Source: Desulfobacterales bacterium (GTDB taxonomy: Bacteria; Desulfobacterota; Desulfobacteria; Desulfobacterales; JAUCGF01). From it: a stretch of DNA of 18,592 bases. Under the pieces are notes generated by a model. The model saw only the letters and a list, made by a program, of their open reading frames with translations. It was not told the DNA's origin and made no database searches. Shown here one piece after another: positions 13,655-18,592 of the stretch. The stretch spans positions 1-18,592 of the forward strand of contig JAOZRC010000022.1 of the NCBI GenBank assembly GCA_029940345.1, in the 5' to 3' direction. Position 1 is the stretch's first letter. The number at the start of each line of letters is the position of its first letter. The position numbers and the translations under genes were made by a program.

Positions 13655-15565
13655 TTATTTCCTGGCTTTAGCAAAACCGATGCCAATTAACGCTTCTTCC
13701 ATCTCACCCAGAATCGCAGGATCATCAATCGTTGCCGGCACTTTATAATCCTTGTTATCAGCAATTTTCTGGATTGTGCCTCTTAAAATTTTACCAGAAC
13801 GTGTTTTGGGCAAACGTTTTACCACAGTGGCGGTTTTAAACGATGCCACCGGACCGATGCGATCTCTTACAGACTGAATCACCTCTTTGATAATATCGTC
13901 ATTATCACGGTCAACGCCGGCGTTAAGAACTAAAAAGCCGACCGGAATCTGGCCTTTGAGTTGGTCGTCAACACCCAAAACAGCACATTCGGCAACATCC
14001 GGATGGTCTGCCAGGATTTCTTCCATCGCGCCTGTGGAAAGACGATGACCGGCCACATTGATAATATCATCGGTGCGGGACATCACAAAGACGTAGCCGT
14101 CTTCATCAATAAAACCGGCGTCAGCGGTTTTATAATAACCGGGGAATTCTTCCAAATAGGATTCGATATACCGTTTGTCGGCATTCCAGAGAGTGGGCAG
14201 TGATCCGGGAGGCAACGGTAATTTGACGACCAAAGCGCCGATTTTACCCGGTTCAACAAGATTATTGGATTCATCAACCACTTTGACATTCCATCCTGGC
14301 GCCGGTTTGGTGGGTGAGCCTTCTTTTATTTTCAAGTGTTCAATACCCATACAATTGGCGCATATCGCCCAACCGGTCTCGGTTTGCCACCAATGGTCAA
14401 TTACCGGAATATTCAGGTTGTCTTCAGCCCAATGCAAGGTGTCGGGGTCAAGGCGTTCACCGGCCAGAAACAAGGTTTTAAAATTGGAGAGGTCATATTT
14501 TTTAAGCATCTCAGCTTTGGGATCGTCGCGTTTAATGGCCCTGAAAGCGGTGGGCGCAGTAAACATCGTTTTTACCTTGTGGTCCGCGATTACACGCCAG
14601 AAAGCACCGGCATCCGGCGTTCCAACCGGTTTACCTTCAAAAACAATGGTGGTGCATCCTTTTAAAAGCGGTCCATAGATAATATAGGAATGGCCGACCA
14701 CCCAGCCGACATCCGAAGCCGCCCAATACACATCACCGGCATCCACATTATATACGTTTTTCATGGTCCATTTCAGTGCCACCACATGGCCGCCGTTATC
14801 CCTGACAACCCCTTTGGGTTCCCCGGTGGTTCCGGAAGTATACAGGATATATAGCGGATCCGTAGCGGCGAGCGGTACACAATCATGCGGTTGGGCATCC
14901 GCCATTGCGCTGGTCCAATCAATGTCGCGGCCTTCAATCATGCCGGCCGTTTCCATGGGCCTTTGTAAAATGACACACTTGGCAGGCCGGTTATTCGCAT
15001 CCGCCATTTCTATGGCTTCATCCAGAAGGGGTTTGTATGCGATAACCCGCTTAACCTCAATACCGCAGGATGCTGAAACAATTACTTTGGGTTTAGCATC
15101 ATTGATGCGCGTTGCCAGTTCATTGGGGGCAAAGCCGCCGAACACGACGGAGTGGACGGCACCGATGCGAGCGCAGGCAAGCATCGAAATGGCAGCTTCG
15201 GCAATCATGGGCAAATAAATCAGGACGCGATCGCCTTTGCTGACACCCTGGGCGGCAAGAATACCGGCAAATTTGGCCACCTCGTCGCGCAATTCGTTAT
15301 ACGTGTATTTTTTAACCGTATTAGTCACCGGGCTGTCGTAAATCAAGGCAAGCTGGTCGCCGCGGCCATTTTCAATATGCAAGTCGAGCGCGTTGTAGCA
15401 GGTGTTAATTTCGCCACCGGTAAACCATCGGTAAAATGGCTTATTGGAATCATCCAAAACTTTATCCCACTTTTTGTACCAGTGGCAGTCTTCAGCCGCT
15501 TCCGCCCAAAAAGCATCAGGGTCATTGATTGATTTTGCGAAAGCATCATCATACGGATTGGTCAT
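13655..15565 (-). CDS. prpE: Propionyl-CoA synthetase (PrpE-type AMP-forming acyl-CoA synthetase)
   Basis: A 636-residue cytosolic acyl-adenylate-forming enzyme that activates a short carboxylate with ATP and CoA to acyl-CoA, AMP and PPi. Motifs: ATP loop YTSGTTGEPKG (242-252), WWQTETG (392-398), the YKTADAG..DGYVFVMSRTDD hinge region and GHRLSTGAMEE, and catalytic K592 in KTRSGKILR, the usual site of regulatory acetylation. The stretches ENGRGDQLALIYDSPVTNT, GVVRDNGGHVVALKW and NIPVIDHWWQTETGW are typical of PrpE rather than Acs, so propionate is the favoured substrate, with acetate or similar acids possible. ATG 15565 has AAGGAGGAG upstream. The SSS symporter gene lies upstream on the same strand, separated by mobile elements and a candidate small RNA, so the two are a functional neighbourhood but probably not one transcript. 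Confidence 0.93.
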   Translation of the reverse strand: MTNPYDDAFAKSINDPDAFWAEAAEDCHWYKKWDKVLDDSNKPFYRWFTGGEINTCYNALDLHIENGRGDQLALIYDSPVTNTVKKYTYNELRDEVAKFAGILAAQGVSKGDRVLIYLPMIAEAAISMLACARIGAVHSVVFGGFAPNELATRINDAKPKVIVSASCGIEVKRVIAYKPLLDEAIEMADANNRPAKCVILQRPMETAGMIEGRDIDWTSAMADAQPHDCVPLAATDPLYILYTSGTTGEPKGVVRDNGGHVVALKWTMKNVYNVDAGDVYWAASDVGWVVGHSYIIYGPLLKGCTTIVFEGKPVGTPDAGAFWRVIADHKVKTMFTAPTAFRAIKRDDPKAEMLKKYDLSNFKTLFLAGERLDPDTLHWAEDNLNIPVIDHWWQTETGWAICANCMGIEHLKIKEGSPTKPAPGWNVKVVDESNNLVEPGKIGALVVKLPLPPGSLPTLWNADKRYIESYLEEFPGYYKTADAGFIDEDGYVFVMSRTDDIINVAGHRLSTGAMEEILADHPDVAECAVLGVDDQLKGQIPVGFLVLNAGVDRDNDDIIKEVIQSVRDRIGPVASFKTATVVKRLPKTRSGKILRGTIQKIADNKDYKVPATIDDPAILGEMEEALIGIGFAKARK

Positions 15566-15864
15566 TCTACTCCTCCTTGTATTAAATAAATAAAATTAGA
15601 TTAATAATATTAACAGCGTATTTCTTTGATAAAGCTATAGTTTTTAAGATAAAGCTCCTACTCAGATATGAGTCTGGATCTTATCTGATTGAAATTTCAT
15701 AATTATACAGGCTCCTGACAGCTTTATGGAAAATGGACATGGTGAATCCTGTAATTTCAATGGGTTATGGCTGATTTTGATGTCCATTTAAATATGTTGT
15801 AAAAACAATATGTTAGACCATAAATACCAAAAAAGTGTCAAGAGCCTGTTATAATCGTTTTTTT
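15566..15864. promoter_or_regulatory. Upstream region of prpE, AT-rich
   Basis: There is no gene in these 299 bases. A minus-strand TATAAT lies at 15702-15707, about 137 bases from the prpE ATG, but no good -35 hexamer stands 16-18 bases before it. Most of 15708-15848 is the putative element G, so the native promoter is either within 15566-15702 or was altered by the insertion. A dyad GATATGAGTCTGGATCTTATC (15665-15685) could be an operator, but the evidence is weak. Confidence 0.35.
15708..15848. mobile_element. Element G: possible 141-bp element with CAGGCTC ends
   Basis: The left arm CAGGCTCCTGACA (15708-15720) and the right arm TGTCAAGAGCCTG (15836-15848) are inverted copies with one mismatch. 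TTATA flanks both sides directly (15703-15707 and 15849-15853), a possible 5-bp duplication, although the flanks are also partly palindromic with each other. No ORF is present. Element B's left duplication begins only four bases beyond the right TTATA. Confidence 0.5.
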
Positions 15865-16047
15865 GGCATCCTTCATAGAGTGCGAAAATTTATTTTCGCC
15901 TCACCGCGTGCGAAGCTAGCGGCAAATAATCCTCAGACTTTGATTTAACAAGACATTTGCCGCTCGCTTCGCTTGCGGTAGGGCGAAAAATATTTTTCGC
16001 ACTCCTTTATGACAACCGGAAGTGTTAACCGTCAAATGAAGGATGCC
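15865..16047. mobile_element. Element B: 183-bp MITE-like element with GGCATCCTTCAT ends and 8-bp duplication
   Basis: The perfect 12-bp terminal inverted repeats (15865-15876 and 16036-16047) are identical to those of element A. GTTTTTTT lies directly on both sides (15857-15864 and 16048-16055), an 8-bp duplication in an A/T run. The cargo is a long imperfect inverted repeat of about 50 bp (15878-15927 with 15955-16004) starting GAGTGCGAAAAT and containing GCGAAG and GCGGCAAAT. Compared on the complement, the right sub-terminal region has TTAACACTT and TAAAGGAGTGC, as does element A's left side. No coding capacity. Confidence 0.9.
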
Positions 16048-16146
16048 GTTTTTTTTATTAGGACTATGAAAAACGCTAAACGGAGATTATATTTTTTAGC
16101 ACCATTAACATTAATTGAATTGATAATGCAAGCAAAAATCAATGTT

Positions 16147-16174
16147 TTGGCAAAGGAAATAGATATAGTATAAG
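16147..16174 (+). promoter_or_regulatory. Candidate sigma-70 type promoter
   Basis: TTGGCA (16147-16152) and TATAAG (16169-16174) are separated by 16 bases, a plausible -35/-10 pair on the plus strand with a transcription start near 16181. No protein gene follows on this strand before the intrinsic terminator at 16273-16316. Confidence 0.45.
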
Positions 16175-16209
16175 CAGGGGCAAAGGATGGATAGTGCAAA
16201 ATGAAGAAA

Positions 16210-16259
16210 GGCCATAATCACCACTTGTTCAGGCAGGTTGCCTGGTAATGATTATGGCC
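16210..16259 (-). terminator. Large stem-loop, possible terminator for the symporter transcript
   Basis: Perfect 11-bp arms (16210-16220 and 16249-16259) enclose a 28-base loop with its own 6-bp stem. Read on the minus strand it is followed by TTTCTTCATTTT, a weak U-tract, and it lies about 70 bases after the small membrane peptide stop. It may terminate the symporter mRNA and also be part of the plus-strand RNA. Confidence 0.45.
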
Positions 16260-16272
16260 GGTTGAAGGATTC

Positions 16273-16316
16273 AGCCATGCTAAAGTTTCAGATCATTGTT
16301 TAGCACGGCTTTTTTG
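16273..16316 (+). terminator. Rho-independent terminator, plus strand
   Basis: AGCCATGCTAAA (16273-16284) pairs with TTTAGCACGGCT (16299-16310) at 11 of 12 positions with a 14-base loop, followed directly by a T-run (16310-16315). On the minus strand the hairpin has no U-tract, so it is directional. It has no upstream plus-strand protein gene to serve, which supports a small RNA. Confidence 0.7.
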
Positions 16317-16327
16317 AAGAAGACCCG

Positions 16328-16414
16328 TTATCCCCAGAGCCCCCATCCGAATGACATAAAAAACAGTGTTGAAAAAACTACAAGGACGATCATCCACATA
16401 TCTTCAGGTTTCAT
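16328..16414 (-). CDS. 28-residue membrane peptide, probable symporter accessory protein
   Basis: A tiny gene of 29 codons encoding MKPEDMWMI, a hydrophobic core and a GWGLWG end: essentially one membrane helix with an acidic/polar N-terminus. The ribosome site is excellent (AAGGAG nine bases before ATG 16414), and the gene starts only 32 bases after the SSS symporter stop, so cotranscription is likely. Very short proteins of this shape next to SSS-family transporters are known as symporter small accessory proteins; I infer that role from position and shape. The strong ribosome site and operon position argue against a chance ORF. Confidence 0.75.
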   Translation of the reverse strand: MKPEDMWMIVLVVFSTLFFMSFGWGLWG

Positions 16415-16446
16415 AGTGCTTATCTCCTTCTTTTATAAAGTTATCA

Positions 16447-18243
16447 CTAAACCTCTTTCACCACAATTTTTTGCTCGCTGTTAGCGCGCGCAATCTGGGT
16501 TTCGGAGGTTGTCGCCATTTCCGCTTTAAAGCACAGTGCCCACATCATGATGATTCCAAGAATCCACCAAACGATTTGCCATGACCACAGCGGCGTAAAA
16601 CCGTTCAATGAAAATGCGGAGTTACCCAAGATACAAGCTGGGCCAATGGCAAAGAAATACCAGATCGGCACCACAAATTTCATGATTTTACGCCATTGCT
16701 TACCAGCAGCGGTGGGTTCATCCACACTGTCCAGCCAGTTGCGCACCTCGGCCTGGCGGTCAATGGTTTCCTGGGTGTCCTTGATACCCAGACCTTTACA
16801 CGCCAAAGCGACAGCCAATCCAATGCCGGTGCCCCAGAAAGCGCAATGCATGGATAGAGGATTTGGCCAGATTTTATAGGTGAAAAATACGGCTAACATA
16901 CCGGACAGCACACCGATCATGGCACCTGTAGAGGGGAATCTTAAACCCCAGATGACGCCTAATAGAAGCACATACATCACAAAGCCGAAGGACGTTGCCA
17001 ACGCGCCCAGGATAACCAGGGCAGCTTTAGAAGTGAGCCCGATTCCCAGTGCCGCAATGGTCAAAACAGTTGCCAATATACGGTTCACCCAGATTTGTTC
17101 GGAATCAGAAACATTTTGTTTCTTAATGTAGCGCCAGTAAACATCGCGCAACAGGATCGAACCGCCGGTGCCGATATACGGAGCCGCGGTGGAGTGAATC
17201 GCTGCAATCGCGCCCATAAACACAACGCCCAACATGACCGGGGGCAGAAAGTTTTTCATTAAAAGCGGCACGACAGTTGTGTTGTTTAATCCGACAAACG
17301 CTTCCACACCGGTGACTTCTAAAATTTTGGCGCCCATACCCTGAAAAGCGGTGAAAAAGAACAGCGCAAAGCCGACCACAAAGGTAGACATGAAAGCTTG
17401 CTGCCATGCGAGCGGTTTCGGGGTCTTGATACCAAAGGTCCACATGGTGAACGCCGGCGACGATTGAATGCCCATGAGTGCAAACATATAGGTCAGAATC
17501 ATCACAGCCGTCCAGGCACTCTCACCCGCAGCTCCGCCAAGACCAAAGTTGATCACACGCGGCACCTCCAGGAACTTAGTATCAAGCTTGGCAACCTCTG
17601 CCGAAAAACCGGCCCATCCGCCAAACTGAGGCGCACTGATGACATAATAGCCCAGGATGATGATACCACCCACAAGCAGAATAAACTGGATAACACCGAC
17701 CCAGGTGCTGGCTTTAAGACCGCCGGTGCAGACATAAAACCATACGATGAAGGCGAGGAAAATAGCACCAAAGGTAAACGGCACACCCGCAATAACATTG
17801 AACAACGCGCCTGCTGCCATCAACTGCACTGCCGAATAAAAAATGGAGTACAGAACGGCTGTAACGACCACCAGCCAGCGAATCACTTCATTGTTGAAGT
17901 AATAGGCGTACATATCGCCCGGTGTGATAAACCCGTAGCGTTTACCTAACAGCCACACCCGTTTGTTAAAAAACGTTCCGGTGATGGGAATGGTCAGCAC
18001 GTAAAATGAAGCAAACGCGTACGCCAAACCGTCACGCCAGATCAGGCCCGGGTGGCCGATAAAGGTCCAGCCACTGAACGAAGCCGCCGTTGCCGCTAAT
18101 AAAAAGGCAAAAAACGGAATCGAACGACCGGCAATCGAATAACCGGAAGATGTTTTTTCCGTAAAATAACCCTTTAATCCCCAATAAAAGCAATAAATGA
18201 TATATAATCCAAGAAATATGTAAACCCAAGTGGTTCCTTTCAT
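16447..18243 (-). CDS. Sodium:solute symporter family (SSS) transporter
   Basis: A 598-residue inner-membrane transporter of the SSS/SLC5 family with about 13 or more hydrophobic segments. It begins with a membrane helix (WVYIFLGLYIIYCFYWGLKGYF) and has the typical SGYSIAGRSIPFFAFLLAATAASFSGWTFIGHPG region, the early helices where SSS proteins bind sodium. The C-terminal part (about 515-598) has a polar loop, two more helices and a hydrophilic tail. It couples Na+ entry to import of a small solute. The substrate cannot be read from sequence, but proximity to prpE suggests propionate, acetate or a similar acid; proline- or pantothenate-type specificity is the alternative. ATG 18243 has AGGAGG six bases upstream. 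The downstream 28-residue peptide gene is probably in the same transcript. Confidence 0.92.
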   Translation of the reverse strand: MKGTTWVYIFLGLYIIYCFYWGLKGYFTEKTSSGYSIAGRSIPFFAFLLAATAASFSGWTFIGHPGLIWRDGLAYAFASFYVLTIPITGTFFNKRVWLLGKRYGFITPGDMYAYYFNNEVIRWLVVVTAVLYSIFYSAVQLMAAGALFNVIAGVPFTFGAIFLAFIVWFYVCTGGLKASTWVGVIQFILLVGGIIILGYYVISAPQFGGWAGFSAEVAKLDTKFLEVPRVINFGLGGAAGESAWTAVMILTYMFALMGIQSSPAFTMWTFGIKTPKPLAWQQAFMSTFVVGFALFFFTAFQGMGAKILEVTGVEAFVGLNNTTVVPLLMKNFLPPVMLGVVFMGAIAAIHSTAAPYIGTGGSILLRDVYWRYIKKQNVSDSEQIWVNRILATVLTIAALGIGLTSKAALVILGALATSFGFVMYVLLLGVIWGLRFPSTGAMIGVLSGMLAVFFTYKIWPNPLSMHCAFWGTGIGLAVALACKGLGIKDTQETIDRQAEVRNWLDSVDEPTAAGKQWRKIMKFVVPIWYFFAIGPACILGNSAFSLNGFTPLWSWQIVWWILGIIMMWALCFKAEMATTSETQIARANSEQKIVVKEV

Positions 18244-18592
18244 ATTTTTCCTCCTGTACCCAAAAAACCGATTAATTAAATAGCAATCTAAAATCGACTA
18301 TAACTCGACCAGAACTCGATTTAATCGCTTATGATCCTCATCCAAATAATTTGGCCATAGATCAGGAAGATTTCCCCGGTTTGGTTCTTTGTCCGAAGCG
18401 GTCTTCCTTCAGTTCGATCAATTATCTGATATGAAAATCTGTTAACGTTAACAATGGTCATACCTTTTTCATTCCAGCTCTTTGCCACCTCCTTTCGTGT
18501 GTCTTAATCTTTCGTTTATTTTAATAACTCGTCAGTCATAAGTTCTTGTAACATACTGAAATGATTGATATTTTGAAAATGGCAGTAAAATA
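18244..18592. other. 349-base region upstream of the symporter gene
   Basis: This contains the symporter ribosome site, one possible short ORF (18321-18488, listed separately), and a perfect palindrome GTTAACGTTAAC (18441-18452) that could be an operator. No convincing -35/-10 pair was identified. The rest is AT-rich with no further structure seen. Confidence 0.5.
18321..18488 (-). CDS. Possible short ORF upstream of the symporter gene (55 codons), uncertain
   Basis: An open frame of 55 codons from GTG 18488 (46 from ATG 18461) ends at 18321, 77 bases before the symporter start. A strong AAAGGAGG lies immediately before the GTG but is too close to it and too far from the ATG, which weakens the call. 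The product would be basic with a short hydrophobic segment (EIFLIYGQIIWM). I recognise no family. It could be a leader peptide or a chance ORF. Confidence 0.3.
   Translation of the reverse strand: MAKSWNEKGMTIVNVNRFSYQIIDRTEGRPLRTKNQTGEIFLIYGQIIWMRIISD

Larger units (their letters stand above)
16181..16316 (+). ncRNA. Candidate small RNA of about 135 nt with two hairpins and an intrinsic terminator
   Basis: Three pieces line up on the plus strand: a promoter-like sequence (16147-16174), a stable stem-loop (16210-16220 with 16249-16259, perfect 11-bp arms GGCCATAATCA, holding an inner 6-bp stem CAGGCA-GGT-TGCCTG), and a terminator hairpin followed by a T-run. The only ORF is 15 codons (16201-16248) without a good ribosome site. 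The 3' end stops 12 bases short of the small membrane peptide gene on the opposite strand, so it could act on prpE or symporter messages, or be a cis-antisense regulator. It matches no RNA family I recognise. Confidence 0.5.

Noticed and set aside
16066..16173. 35-codon plus-strand ORF right of element B (starts MKNAKRRLYF)
   Set aside because: The only ribosome-like AGGA is too close to the ATG, there is no recognisable family, and the frame ends inside the promoter-like sequence of the candidate RNA.
16201..16248. 15-codon ORF (starts MKKGHNHHLF) inside the candidate RNA, possible leader peptide
   Set aside because: There is no good ribosome site and no downstream plus-strand gene to attenuate, and the codons coincide with the hairpin arm. 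A dual-function RNA cannot be excluded.

Overview
The window looks like a chromosomal segment of an anaerobic or microaerotolerant deltaproteobacterium (Desulfobacterota, for example a Desulfobacterales or Syntrophales relative). That lineage is inferred from gene content only: a cytochrome bd oxidase sits beside a rubredoxin / flavodiiron protein / ferredoxin oxygen-defence set, and there is a PrpE-type acyl-CoA synthetase, an SSS-family solute symporter, and a Ras-like GTPase signalling operon with OmpA/BON proteins.

Layout. Positions 1-2202 (+) carry cydA (5' end outside the window) and cydB. A DUF29-like gene (2281-2703) follows, flanked by traces of a GAACATC heptamer repeat. Next come an iron-sulfur flavoprotein fused to an ArsC-like phosphatase domain (2737-3714), rubredoxin (3753-3914), a flavodiiron protein (4006-5199), a small ferredoxin (5228-5422) and, after a repeat-filled gap, a DsrE-like protein (5837-6184). 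From 13087 down to 6371 a minus-strand operon reads: coiled-coil protein, OmpA/BON transmembrane protein, Ras-like GTPase, PAS-like/class III cyclase, PAS hybrid histidine kinase, small membrane protein. Further right on the minus strand are prpE (13655-15565), an SSS symporter (16447-18243) and a 28-residue membrane peptide just after it (16328-16414).

How the genes work together. CydAB and the rubredoxin-flavodiiron-ferredoxin set would reduce O2 to water by a membrane route and a cytosolic route. The symporter plus PrpE would import and activate a short carboxylic acid, probably propionate or acetate. The GTPase operon links a protein predicted to span the inner membrane, with a peptidoglycan-binding OmpA domain outside, to a Ras-like switch, a cyclase-like protein and a phosphorelay kinase. 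Its signal and output are unknown, and it is the best candidate here for a poorly described system.

The intergenic DNA is unusually rich in short non-autonomous mobile elements. At least six palindromic elements can be delimited, several with target-site duplications readable directly: A 5554-5692, C 6195-6321, F 13154-13237, D 13292-13424, E about 13489-13583, B 15865-16047, and perhaps G 15708-15848. Elements with the same ends carry unrelated internal hairpins. Element A interrupts an older palindrome that is restored when A is removed in silico. A candidate small RNA with its own promoter and intrinsic terminator lies at about 16181-16316.
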